DNA of 64,000 nucleotides from an uncultured Eubacteriales bacterium (GTDB lineage Bacteria > Bacillota > Clostridia > Lachnospirales > Cellulosilyticaceae). The notes beneath the pieces are model-generated. The model was not told the origin of the DNA and did not search any database. It worked only from the letters and a program-made list of their open reading frames with translations. Positions 53,517 through 62,277 of the stretch are shown one piece after another. The translations under genes and the position numbers were made by a program. Numbering within the stretch: the first letter of the stretch is position 1; each line of letters starts with the position of its first letter. The stretch spans positions 186,001 through 250,000 of the forward strand of contig URVM01000004.1 of assembly GCA_900551325.1 (NCBI GenBank), read 5' to 3'.

Positions 53517-53972
53517 TCATCTAAAAGAAACTTCCCATTCATCTTCATCATTGTTAAGACCTTTACAATAGCATTCAGAGTAATTTCCAAAAAACATTTT
53601 CATATACTTGTCCATATTAGGTGCCAATTTCATATTAGCTAAATCTGTTGGGTCAATCCAAAAAACTTTACCCTCACCAGTTTCTCCGATATTTACTCCT
53701 GAATAATTAGATGTTTTATAAAAATATGTAAAATATTTATCTCCAGTGATACTATCCCAATATATAAAGCCACATGATACAAGGTTATCTACATCATAAC
53801 CAGTTTCTTCTTTTACTTCACGAATGGCACTGTCATAGATACTTTCACTTCTATCAACTTTACCACCTGGAAAAGCAATGCCAGGATATTTCTTTATCCT
53901 GTTTTGAACCAAAACCTTACCTGTATTACTATCTTGAATCATTACCATATTTGTTAATGTGAACTTAGGCAT
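53517..53972 (-). CDS. NUDIX hydrolase (MutT-like)
   Basis: 151 residues. The Nudix box fits GX5EX7REUXEEXGU exactly (GKVDRSESIYDSAIREVKEE then TGY). The surrounding strands (MVMIQDSNTGKVLVQNR, SCGFIYWDSITGDKYFTYFYKT) resemble 8-oxo-dGTP or nucleoside diphosphate hydrolases. AGGAGA lies eight bases before the ATG and is part of a 15-bp inverted repeat with 54073-54087. Confidence 0.9.
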   Translation of the reverse strand: MPKFTLTNMVMIQDSNTGKVLVQNRIKKYPGIAFPGGKVDRSESIYDSAIREVKEETGYDVDNLVSCGFIYWDSITGDKYFTYFYKTSNYSGVNIGETGEGKVFWIDPTDLANMKLAPNMDKYMKMFFGNYSECYCKGLNNDEDEWEVSFR

Positions 53973-53977
53973 GAATT

Positions 53978-54087
53978 ACATCTCCTATTTAAATGACCTA
54001 TTTATTCCCTTGAGTATATCACAACTCTACATCTTTATGGATATATTTCTGATTATTACATCATTCTCTACATTAAATAGGAGATGT
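53978..54087 (-). promoter_or_regulatory. Inverted repeat covering the NUDIX ribosome site
   Basis: ACATCTCCTATTTAA at 53978-53992 contains the ribosome binding site of the NUDIX gene (AGGAGA on the minus strand). Its perfect 15-bp complement is at 54073-54087. A TATACT-type -10 lies between them, so whether both arms are in one mRNA depends on the start point. Confidence 0.4.
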
Positions 54088-54283
54088 CACTTAAACCAGT
54101 AGAGCTAGTATCTGAGAAACTTAGTGGATACGTCTTTAAACTATCTTATCCATCCCTTATAAATGCTCTGAAAAGCCTTGAACCAATTATATGATTTCTA
54201 GAGAGTCCTATGTAACTATTATCATTTTTGTCTAACAGAGCTTTCTTTTATTAATCCAAAGATATTCGTCCAAAGACTTCGTC

Positions 54284-54704
54284 GGGTGAATGAGAATGTA
54301 TTCTCTTGACATACCTACGTAGTGTTTAATTAAGAAATGTGTGAAGTGAGAGAATGACTGTTTTAACTTCACCACTCTTGCGTGTACTTCCCATGTTCTC
54401 TTAAGTAGCATAAATGGGTAGAGGGATGTGGGCTGCTTCTACGAAGGATTCCTCATGGAGGTGAGCTTAGAATGAGTTAGCGAGTGTGTGAACAGGGGTT
54501 TTAGCCAGGTGTCTGAGGCATCGCCGAGTTTCTGGCGTTCCTGTTCATACCGAGCTTACTCATTCTTAGCCGCCGTAAGGGAAGCCGGAGTAGGAGCAGC
54601 CCACAGACTGGCACCCTAGCAGACTCACCAAGAGAGCACCTTCACCATACATTTCTCTAAACACATAGTCAGCAGGTGAAGGAGAATACATCCACGCGGT
54701 ATCC
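54284..54704 (+). repeat. MITE-like repeat type 2 interrupted by a type 1-like unit
   Basis: Outer ends match the repeat at 38194-38397 (GGGTGAATGAGAATGTATTCTC at left; GGAGAATACATCCACGCGGTATCC at right, an inverted terminal pair). The outer arms run 54284-54374 and about 54640-54704. The middle of the 38194 copy is replaced by the unit listed at 54375-54639. No coding sequence. Confidence 0.68.
54375..54639 (+). repeat. Inner repeat unit nested in the 54284-54704 repeat
   Basis: Flanked by CTTCACCA at 54367-54374 and 54640-54647, a possible 8-bp target duplication. The interior is imperfectly palindromic (TGGAGGTGAGCTTAGAATGAG... with CGAGCTTACTCATTCTTAGCC) and carries the shared core at 54501-54540 (TTAGCCAGGTGTC...GAGTTTCTGGCGTTC). 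Its plan parallels the type 1 repeat at 40276-40525, though with lower identity. Confidence 0.6.
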
Positions 54705-54724
54705 TATTAGTAGACTGGGCATAT

Positions 54725-54759
54725 AGGAAAAGACTACAGCGATGCTGTAGTCTTTTCCT
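54725..54759 (-). terminator. Terminator of the thioredoxin-reductase-like gene
   Basis: AGGAAAAGACTACAGC and GCTGTAGTCTTTTCCT, 16 perfect pairs with a three-base loop, 21 bp past the stop. Confidence 0.85.
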
Positions 54760-54780
54760 GTTTTTCTAGGGATAATCCCT

Positions 54781-55644
54781 CTATTTATTCATTTTATCCT
54801 TCTCGTGAAGGTAACTTACCGCTTGAAGGGCTGCTGTAGCACCTTCTCCTACAGCTTTTGCTACTTGGTAAGGGCGTCCTGTACAGTCTCCTGCTGCGTA
54901 GACACCTGGCATATTTGTTTCCATGAAACGGTTTACTTTTATAGCTTTATTTTCAATTTCTAAACCTTTTAAAAGTTGAGTTGTTGGAATGCTTTCTTTA
55001 ATGATAAATACTCCACTTACTTCTAACTCTCTGTCTTTGAGTACAAGCTTATTAACTACGCCTTCTCCTTCTACTGCTTTAGGACGACCATTAATAACTT
55101 CTACTTTTTCACCTAAAGAACCAATGTTTTTATAAAGAGGAATATAATAAACCTTCTCACATACTTCATTCAAGTAATTTACATCTTCTTCTGCATGAGC
55201 ACTATCGCCTATAAGTGCTACGGTTTTACCTCTATAAAGAGGTCCATCACAGGTTGCACAGTAGCTTACGCCACGTCCTAAAAAGGCTTCTTCACCTTCT
55301 AGTGAACTTGCTTTTGTAATACCATTTGCTAAAACAACTGTTTTTGCTTCAATGAATTCATTTTCTACATTAAGCATATAGAAATCTCCCATATTGAAAA
55401 CTTCTAATACTTTTTTGTTTTCTATTTCTACATTCATTTCTTTAGCATGACCTAAAAATGACTCCATCATTTCTTGGCCTGTAGCGCCCATCATACCAAT
55501 GTAATTATCTATTTTTTCTGCTTTATATAAATAACTTGTTGTTATATCATTTCCAAATATCTTTACTTTTTTGTTACGGATTACACCATTGATGGCTGCT
55601 GAAAGCCCTGCTGGTCCCCCTCCAATAATTGCTATATCTAACAT
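54781..55644 (-). CDS. Thioredoxin-reductase-like flavoprotein
   Basis: 287 residues. FAD motif IAIIGGGPAGLSAAING, redox Cys pair C129-A-T-C132 in SYCATCDGPLY, and VYAAGDCTGRP. The usual NADPH motif GGGxSA and the HRR phosphate-binding segment are not there: the region reads ALIGDSAHAEEDVNYL and YYIPLYKN. Pyridine-nucleotide-independent, ferredoxin-linked thioredoxin reductases of clostridia have lost the same motifs, so this may be one. No thioredoxin gene is adjacent. Confidence 0.83.
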   Translation of the reverse strand: MLDIAIIGGGPAGLSAAINGVIRNKKVKIFGNDITTSYLYKAEKIDNYIGMMGATGQEMMESFLGHAKEMNVEIENKKVLEVFNMGDFYMLNVENEFIEAKTVVLANGITKASSLEGEEAFLGRGVSYCATCDGPLYRGKTVALIGDSAHAEEDVNYLNEVCEKVYYIPLYKNIGSLGEKVEVINGRPKAVEGEGVVNKLVLKDRELEVSGVFIIKESIPTTQLLKGLEIENKAIKVNRFMETNMPGVYAAGDCTGRPYQVAKAVGEGATAALQAVSYLHEKDKMNK

Positions 55645-55732
55645 ATTATGTCCTCTCTTCCTTAATGATTAAGTTTCTTCCTATTTTTATTATATGTGAT
55701 TATACCAATGTTGAGCATAATAGTTTTGTTAC

Positions 55733-56596
55733 TTAGTCACACTTCGCACATCTTTGGCAAGCACTTTTAGTAGCTGCTAGTCCCCCTAGTGCTGTTTCAC
55801 GTAGTTCAAAAGGTATACTGCGTCCTACTTTATACATAGCTTCTACTGTTTCATCAAATGGTACAAGATGCTTAATACCTGAAAGAGCGATTTCTGCACT
55901 AATTAATGCATTAGAAGCACCCATTCCATTCCGATTTTGGCAAGGTGCCTCTACCAAACCACCTACTGGATCACATACAAGACCTAAAATATTGCCTAGA
56001 GCTGTAGATGCGGCATCTAAACATTGTTCTGGTGTCCCTCCTAAAAGCTCTGTAACTGCTGAAGCTGCCATGGCAGATGCTGAACCAATCTCTGCCTGAC
56101 ACCCACCTTCTGCTCCTGAAACAGTGGCATTACGTGTAATTAAATACCCTATAGCTCCTGCATTTAAAAGTGCTTCTAGCATCTTCTCGTCACTAAATCC
56201 ATACTCCTGTTGGATTGCTCCAAATACACCTGGTATAACACCTGATGATCCAGCTGTTGGTGCTGCTACAATAAGTCCCATAGAAGTATTTACCTCTAAA
56301 ACACCCATGGCATAGCTCATTGCTCTTGATACTAAGCTCCCACAAGCAGAATGCTCTTTTCTTTTATATATTTTTTTAGCTTCACCACCAATAAGTCCTC
56401 CCATAGATACTAAATCTTCGGTCAGTGAACGCTTAATAGCATTTTTCATAATCTCATAAGAATGTCCTAAAGCTTTTAAAATCTTCTCTTCATCCGTATG
56501 ACTTATTGTTTTTTCTCGTTCTAACATGACTTTTGAAATCGTCAAGTTATGTGTATTGCAAAGCTCTAACAATTGTTGTGCTGTTTGAAAGTTCAT
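55733..56596 (-). CDS. sdaAA: L-serine dehydratase, iron-sulfur alpha subunit
   Basis: 287 residues. Converts L-serine to pyruvate and ammonia with a [4Fe-4S] cluster. Conserved cysteines sit in KEHSACGSLVSRAM, VCDPVGGLVEAPCQNRNG and the C-terminal CQRCAKC. NTSMGLIVAAPTAGSSG is the substrate-loop signature. It follows sdaAB by 38 bp and has GAGGAGA before its ATG. The two-subunit form is typical of Gram-positive anaerobes. Confidence 0.95.
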   Translation of the reverse strand: MNFQTAQQLLELCNTHNLTISKVMLEREKTISHTDEEKILKALGHSYEIMKNAIKRSLTEDLVSMGGLIGGEAKKIYKRKEHSACGSLVSRAMSYAMGVLEVNTSMGLIVAAPTAGSSGVIPGVFGAIQQEYGFSDEKMLEALLNAGAIGYLITRNATVSGAEGGCQAEIGSASAMAASAVTELLGGTPEQCLDAASTALGNILGLVCDPVGGLVEAPCQNRNGMGASNALISAEIALSGIKHLVPFDETVEAMYKVGRSIPFELRETALGGLAATKSACQRCAKCD

Positions 56597-56634
56597 CCTA
56601 ATCTCCTCATCTTTATCTATAAACTCTATACGGG

Positions 56635-57297
56635 TTAAATAATCGTTACTTTTAATATAGATGGATTTTCCCGTATTTTATCTTGAACACCTTCATCAAT
56701 GAGCTCATCTGTTTCAATAATGGTATAAGCCAGTGTTCCTCTTCCTTCACGATAAAGACGCATAAACGCAATATTAATATTATACTCACTAAGAGCCTGT
56801 GTAATATGTGCTACAACCCCTGGTGTATCTTGTTGTTTAATAATCATAGTACAGTATTCACCTGTAAATTCTACATGCACACCATTGATTTGATCAATAC
56901 GAATATTGCCTCCTCCAATAGAAGCACCCACTACACTCATTACATCACCAGCTTCATCTTTGGCAATAATCTTTACAGTATTCGGGTGATCTGTAATCTC
57001 TTTTGTATTAGGCTCAAAGCTATATTGAAGCCCTGCATCTTCTGCATATTTAAAAGCATCTCGGATACGTTCATCTTCTGTATCCATGCCTAAAATCCCT
57101 GCTACTAATGCCTTATCTGTGCCATGTCCTTTATAAGTTTGGGCAAAAGAACCGTATAAAATAAACTTTACTTCACAGATAGGCTTTTGAATGAGTTTTC
57201 TCGCCATAAGTGCAATACGCACCGCACCTGCCGTATGGGAACTAGAAGGTCCAATCATATTTGGCCCAATGACATCAAAAATACTTATTTCTTTCAT
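56635..57297 (-). CDS. sdaAB: L-serine dehydratase, beta subunit
   Basis: 220 residues. The N-terminal beta-chain domain has SIFDVIGPNMIGPSSSHTAGAVRIALMAR and a C-terminal ACT-type domain (about 145-220: CTMIIKQQDTPGVVAHITQALSEYNINIAFMRLYREGRG). First gene of the sdaAB-sdaAA operon. Confidence 0.95.
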   Translation of the reverse strand: MKEISIFDVIGPNMIGPSSSHTAGAVRIALMARKLIQKPICEVKFILYGSFAQTYKGHGTDKALVAGILGMDTEDERIRDAFKYAEDAGLQYSFEPNTKEITDHPNTVKIIAKDEAGDVMSVVGASIGGGNIRIDQINGVHVEFTGEYCTMIIKQQDTPGVVAHITQALSEYNINIAFMRLYREGRGTLAYTIIETDELIDEGVQDKIRENPSILKVTII

Positions 57298-57396
57298 TCT
57301 ATCTTACCTCGTCTGATTGTGACATTTTTATCTTTATTATACATAATATGTCCTTCTACGCCAAACCTATTTTAAACTTTTTACTGTATATCTAAA

Positions 57397-59517
57397 TTAT
57401 TCTCCAAGACCTGATAGTTTAAAACGCTCGTTAAAAAATGCATAAACACCTTTAAGTGGTTTCTTCAAGAAAAGGCCAATTAACAAAAACACAATAGCAA
57501 ATCCACCTAACCAAAGTAATTGATGATATAAATTAGGATAGAAAATGCCACCTTGTGCCTCTCTTACTGCACCAATAGCATAGGTAAAGGGTAAAAAAGT
57601 ACTTAAGTTTCTAAAAAATTTTGGAATAACCTCTATAGGGAAGGTCCCACCTGCTGAAGAAATTTGAAGAACAAGAAGTACAATAGTTATCCCTTTTCCT
57701 AAGTTACCAAGTAGTGCTACTAATGTATAAATAACACATGTAAAAACAAATGCCACACCTAAACATAGTAGTACAAATGCAACCTTATTTAATATATAAA
57801 CATCTAAAATATATAAATCCCCTAAGGCAATAATTAAACTTTGTGTAAGAGATAAACTTAAATAGGTTAAACCTTTGCCTATATATTCTTGTGTAGCCGT
57901 AATGCCTTCTCCTTCTGCCCTTGTTGTAAGCATAGCTGCTAAAATAACAATACCTACCCAAATGGCCAGTACAGTGTAAAAAGGTGCCATACCTGAACCA
58001 TAATTAGGAATTGGATAAAGGGCTTGTTCCTTTAAAATAACAGGTGAAGCAATATACTGTGCAACCAAATTAGGATTTGTCTCTAAAAGCTGTATTAACT
58101 CATTAAAACCTTCTTTATTTTGGAAGAAGCTTAGCTTTTGCGCAAACTCGTGAATACTTGCTTGTACAGTAGGAAGCTGGTCTTGTACTTCTTTTAAAAT
58201 CTTTTCGCCCTTTTGTAAAGCTTCTGTTCCTACTGTTTTTATATTTTCTATTTTAGGAAAAAGTGGCGTGATAGCTTCACTTAACTGACCCACTTGCTGT
58301 GCGATTTGCTGTGTTTGTCCTATCATTTCTTTAATTTGTGGACGTAGAGTATTTTGGAAAAAGACAAGGCTTTCGTCTAATGTACTTAATATATTTTCCA
58401 CTTGTACATTCAGGTTTTGTATAGCTTGTAGTACCTCCTCTTTTCCTCTTAACAGTGTATCTTGGGCTATTACAAGTTCTTTTTCTAAAGCATTTAAACT
58501 CACACTAAGCTTTGTCAAATTCGGATTGGGCATTTGAAGTGTAGTAAGGAGTGCCATCACTTTTTGATTGATTGTTTTTAGGCTATCTATTGCCCCTTTT
58601 ATATCCTCTAAGGTATTATAGGCTTCGTTGGCATTTGTAAGCTGTCCCTCTACTTCTTTTAAAAAGCCTTGTACTTGTAAACCTATTTTCTTCATTTCAT
58701 TTAAGCTATTTTCTGTTGTATCCCCAATATCTACTAATATCTTGGACGTATCTTCTAGTGTGCCTTGAGCTTGATTTGCTACTTCCCCAATCTCAGCAAC
58801 CGTATTTTGGGCAAGTGGTAACTGTTCACCTACTCGTTCTAGTATATCTCTTGCTTCTACGATTCCGTCATAATAGCGCTTCAGGTCATTTGCAATACGC
58901 ACACGATTTTCATCTAAGTCATCTACACTAGATACGATTTGTTCTATTTTAGGCATACTTTCTTCTAGTGAGAAACCAAGTGTATTAAACGCTTCAAAAA
59001 TTACTTTATTTACTGTAGTAATAATATTTTCAGAAATCGTTGCCTTAATCGTATTTACACCTGTTGCTGTAATCTTTGGAGCGATCGCATTACTTTTTTC
59101 ATTAATGACATAAAGTAATGTAGGTTTTGACTGGTTGGTTTGGGTAATACTTTTTAAACTGCTTGTAAAGTCTTTTGGTATTTTAAGATAAGCATAATAC
59201 TTACCACTTCGTACACCATACTCTGCTGTTTCTAAGTCTACAAATTGCCAGCCTAACTTATCATTTTTTTGTAGTTGACCTACAACTTCTTCTCCAATAT
59301 TCATATTACCTTCTATCAAATTAGCTCCTTCATCTTCATTGACAATGGCTACTTTAATACCGCCTGTGGCACTATAGGGATCCCAATTTGCTTTAATATT
59401 AAACCATGCATAAAGAGAAGGTAAAATGAGTAACCCAAGTACAATAATAAGGGTAGGTATGTTCGTAAACATACTTTTTAAATCTCTTTTAAAAATACGG
59501 ACTATATTTTTCATCAT
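57397..59517 (-). CDS. YhgE/Pip domain membrane protein (ABC-2 type)
   Basis: 706 residues from ATG 59517 behind AGTGAGG. An N-terminal membrane helix (about 15-35, NIPTLIIVLGLLILPSLYAWFNI) is followed by a long extracytoplasmic, helical region with many Gln/Leu heptads (about 190-490). Five C-terminal helices follow, with GKGITIVLLVLQISSAGGTFPIE, typical of YhgE/Pip and ABC-2 permeases. Such proteins include phage-receptor Pip and type VII-like secretion relatives. No ABC ATPase is adjacent. Function unknown. Confidence 0.85.
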   Translation of the reverse strand: MMKNIVRIFKRDLKSMFTNIPTLIIVLGLLILPSLYAWFNIKANWDPYSATGGIKVAIVNEDEGANLIEGNMNIGEEVVGQLQKNDKLGWQFVDLETAEYGVRSGKYYAYLKIPKDFTSSLKSITQTNQSKPTLLYVINEKSNAIAPKITATGVNTIKATISENIITTVNKVIFEAFNTLGFSLEESMPKIEQIVSSVDDLDENRVRIANDLKRYYDGIVEARDILERVGEQLPLAQNTVAEIGEVANQAQGTLEDTSKILVDIGDTTENSLNEMKKIGLQVQGFLKEVEGQLTNANEAYNTLEDIKGAIDSLKTINQKVMALLTTLQMPNPNLTKLSVSLNALEKELVIAQDTLLRGKEEVLQAIQNLNVQVENILSTLDESLVFFQNTLRPQIKEMIGQTQQIAQQVGQLSEAITPLFPKIENIKTVGTEALQKGEKILKEVQDQLPTVQASIHEFAQKLSFFQNKEGFNELIQLLETNPNLVAQYIASPVILKEQALYPIPNYGSGMAPFYTVLAIWVGIVILAAMLTTRAEGEGITATQEYIGKGLTYLSLSLTQSLIIALGDLYILDVYILNKVAFVLLCLGVAFVFTCVIYTLVALLGNLGKGITIVLLVLQISSAGGTFPIEVIPKFFRNLSTFLPFTYAIGAVREAQGGIFYPNLYHQLLWLGGFAIVFLLIGLFLKKPLKGVYAFFNERFKLSGLGE

Positions 59518-59600
59518 TTGTGGCCTCACTCTAATATTTACTTATTTTGCATAGTTTGTTTCATCTACAAATAAAATATGCACCCCTTCATGAAAGCAAA

Positions 59601-59644
59601 AAATAAGATGACTTCCTTAAACAGGATAAGTCACCTTATTTTTT
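59601..59644 (-). terminator. Terminator of the lipoprotein gene
   Basis: AAATAAG.TGACTT and AAGTCA.CTTATTT arms with a CCT..AGG inner pair; T and A runs on both sides. Confidence 0.75.
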
Positions 59645-59649
59645 ACATA

Positions 59650-60903
59650 CTATTGAATAATAATATTATTGCCTTCTAAAGTTACTGTATAGCCTAAACC
59701 TTTAAGTTCATCTAAGCTAATGTATGAAGTACCTTTTTCTGTTATAACATTAAGTGCTTTAAAGTTACCATCTATCATAATACCTACTTTTTTAGCTTGC
59801 GCATTATAAATAACTTCTTCGCCTAAAGCGCCTAATGTAGCTTTTGCTGGAACGAAAGTTTTATTATTTTTTACAATTACTTTACAAGGTGTTTGTGTAC
59901 CCATGCCATCTACCAACATACCAGCTTCTTTGTTAATAAGAACCATTTGAGGTACCATAACACTCATAAGATCTTGCTCTGTAAGCTCTAATACTTTTTC
60001 TGGAGTTGCAATAGCTTGCTCTTTAGCCTTCCCAGATTCCATGTTCATTGTCATGCTCATAGACATATCCCCCATTACTGGCATAGACATGTTCATAGCT
60101 AATTTTTCATTTATCTTATCTTTACCAAAAGTATAATCTAATTTCACATTTCCTTTAACCATAGCTTCAGCTACTGGAATAAGTTCATCAAGTTGTGTTT
60201 TTACTTCATCCATATTAGCTTTTACCTCAGCAAGATCTTCTGCTGGAATATTTAAGCCATACTTTTCATTTAAAGCATCTAAATTACTTGTTGTTGTAAG
60301 GATAATATTTTTAGCTAAAGCTAAAACTTCTTTTTCATCTAAATCAATACTGTATGTATCACCTTTTTTAGTTAATTCTACATCAAAACCAGTATCCTTT
60401 GCTACATCTTCTAACCATTTGTTTACTTCTTTTTGATCTGCAGCCATCATTTTCTTTGAAAGTTCTAATAAAAGTTGTGTTTGTTCATTACTATCTGTAA
60501 AAGTAATGTACTCTACATCATTACTTGCTAAAATGTCTGGTGTTTTTACTCCTGATAAAGCTAAAAGTTGAGTTATATAATTTTTACTTAAATAAACTTT
60601 ATTATCTTTTACAATAATTTTAACATCATCAAAATTTACTTTTTCACCTGCTGCATCTATGTCCATGCTCATATTCACATAACTACTTGTATCTTTAGTA
60701 TTACTAAAGCCATCTAGAGCCATTACCATTTTTACAGTCTCACCATCAACCTTCATTTCCATGTTCATGTCGCCTTTAACTGTAGTGGCTGCCCATTTAC
60801 TTGCTTCTTGACTCTTTGTCAAAAATTCAAGTTGTGTTGTACTACAACCTACAAAAACTAGTGCTAATACAAGCAATAGTATAGGAAATAATTTTTTCTT
60901 CAT
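59650..60903 (-). CDS. DUF6612-like lipoprotein with copper-amine-oxidase-type stalk
   Basis: 417 residues. Lipoprotein signal with the lipobox LVFVGC (Cys20). Residues about 30-290 are a LolA/LppX-like beta-rich region (repeated MNMEMKVDGE, MSMSMTMNME), which could bind lipid. The last 90 residues (LVDGMGTQTPC, TFVPAKATLGALGEEV) match the N-terminal domain of copper amine oxidase, a common surface module in Clostridia. AAAGGGGGA precedes the ATG. Substrate unknown. Confidence 0.75.
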   Translation of the reverse strand: MKKKLFPILLLVLALVFVGCSTTQLEFLTKSQEASKWAATTVKGDMNMEMKVDGETVKMVMALDGFSNTKDTSSYVNMSMDIDAAGEKVNFDDVKIIVKDNKVYLSKNYITQLLALSGVKTPDILASNDVEYITFTDSNEQTQLLLELSKKMMAADQKEVNKWLEDVAKDTGFDVELTKKGDTYSIDLDEKEVLALAKNIILTTTSNLDALNEKYGLNIPAEDLAEVKANMDEVKTQLDELIPVAEAMVKGNVKLDYTFGKDKINEKLAMNMSMPVMGDMSMSMTMNMESGKAKEQAIATPEKVLELTEQDLMSVMVPQMVLINKEAGMLVDGMGTQTPCKVIVKNNKTFVPAKATLGALGEEVIYNAQAKKVGIMIDGNFKALNVITEKGTSYISLDELKGLGYTVTLEGNNIIIQ

Positions 60904-61166
60904 ACTAATCCCCCTTTAAAGTTTATACCTATAATTATATACAAATGTATAAATTTTACAAGTTTAATATTCAATATTATGAATAAGCAAATTATACACT
61001 TTTAATAAGTTGCCTTCTTAGACCTTGGTCTGGTACTACATATTTATACTATTTCCATTAAGATTTCGTTATTTTTTTATCATTATAACACATAGGAGAA
61101 ATGTATTTTTAACTTATTACAAAATTTATGCTATAATAAAATAAATTTTATAAGCGAGGTGTCCTT

Positions 61167-61802
61167 ATGTCTATTCAAAAAGACTTTTATGAAAAACAAG
61201 CTCATACACTTATTGACCAGTTAAAAAAACGTCATATGAATGGTTACTATTGCTCTACTAAAGAAGATGCCCTTAACTTAGCTCTTTCTATGATGCCAGA
61301 AGGTTCTAGCGTATCTTGGGGTGGTTCAGAAAGTATTAAAGAAATAGGTCTTTTAGATACTCTTTATGGAAAAAATACTTATACACTCTATGACCGAGCT
61401 AAAGCAAGCCCTGCTGAAGCAGATGAAATGGTTCGTAAATCTTACTTTGCAGATTTTTACTTAATGAGTAGTAATGCCATTACTTTAAATGGTGAACTTA
61501 TTAATATTGATGGTACAGGTAATAGAGTTTCAGCACTTATTTTTGGTCCTAAAAAAGTTATTATGATTATTGGAATGAATAAAGTTGTACCTAATGTAGA
61601 AGCAGGTATCCTTCGTATCCAAAATACAGCCAGTCCTCAAAACGCTCTTAGATTGCACAAACAAACTCCATGTGGTATAAAAGGCGTATGCGGTGACTGC
61701 TTAAGTCCTGATTGCATGTGTATGCATACAGTTATTACACGCAATAGTCGTGACACTGAACGTATACATATTATTTTAGTAGGTGAAAGCTTAGGGTATT
61801 AA
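61167..61802 (+). CDS. LUD domain (lactate utilization, LutC/DUF162-like) protein
   Basis: 211 residues. SVSWGGSESIKEIGLLDTL, YLMSSNAITLNGELINIDGTGNRV and IMIIGMNKVVPNVEAG are the LUD family signatures. The Cys-rich segment CGIKGVCGDCLSPDCMC near the C-terminus may bind a metal or cluster. LutC acts in lactate oxidation, but no lutA or lutB is adjacent, and stand-alone LUD genes in Clostridia have no fixed role. GAGGTG before the ATG. Confidence 0.88.
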   Translation: MSIQKDFYEKQAHTLIDQLKKRHMNGYYCSTKEDALNLALSMMPEGSSVSWGGSESIKEIGLLDTLYGKNTYTLYDRAKASPAEADEMVRKSYFADFYLMSSNAITLNGELINIDGTGNRVSALIFGPKKVIMIIGMNKVVPNVEAGILRIQNTASPQNALRLHKQTPCGIKGVCGDCLSPDCMCMHTVITRNSRDTERIHIILVGESLGY

Positions 61803-61851
61803 ATCCTAAGCTTTTAACCTAATTAAATTTCCATTTTTTTATATGAGATTA

Positions 61852-61880
61852 TTGACAAGTGTCTAGCAATATGATATCCT
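61852..61880 (+). promoter_or_regulatory. Promoter of the tRNA-Thr gene
   Basis: TTGACA at 61852-61857, 17-bp spacer, TATCCT at 61875-61880. Transcription would begin about 16 bp before the tRNA. Confidence 0.7.
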
Positions 61881-61902
61881 GTAGAGGCATTGAATGAGTT
61901 AT

Positions 61903-61975
61903 GCTGTTATAGCACAGTCGGTAGTGCACTACATTGGTAGTGTAGAGGTCACGGGTTCGATTCCCGTTAACAGCT
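61903..61975 (+). tRNA. tRNA-Thr (anticodon GGT)
   Basis: 73 nt cloverleaf: acceptor GCTGTTA/TAACAGC, D arm GCAC...GTGC, anticodon stem CTACA/TGTAG around loop TTGGTAG (anticodon GGT), T arm with GTTCGATTC loop and T as discriminator. No CCA is encoded. Reads ACC and ACU threonine codons. Confidence 0.95.
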
Positions 61976-61986
61976 TCGTATGTAGC

Positions 61987-62020
61987 CCTTGAGAACCTAG
62001 TGTTCTCAAGGGTTTTCTTT
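61987..62020 (+). terminator. Terminator of tRNA-Thr
   Basis: CCCTTGAGAAC and GTTCTCAAGGG, 11 pairs, followed by TTTTCTTTT. Confidence 0.9.
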
Positions 62021-62213
62021 TGTTTATATATTATATATACTGAAGTATAAACTAGAAAACTTTATGTACTTTTATGCCTATAAATTTTGCTCTTGCTATA
62101 CAAGTGCTGTAAATCTGTTGTACAATCTATTCAATTTATAACACATTAACAAAGTATCAATGTCCTTATTATTTCATAATCTGGATGATTAATAAGATTG
62201 TAACTACATAAAC

Positions 62214-62262
62214 AAAAGGAGTATTGTAAAACTAGTTTATCTAGTCTTGCAATACTCCTTTT
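62214..62262 (-). terminator. Terminator of the agr operon
   Basis: AAAAGGAGTATTG...ACTAG and CTAGT...CAATACTCCTTTT arms, just after agrD on the minus strand. Confidence 0.8.
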
Positions 62263-62277
62263 ATTTTCCCCTAATAC

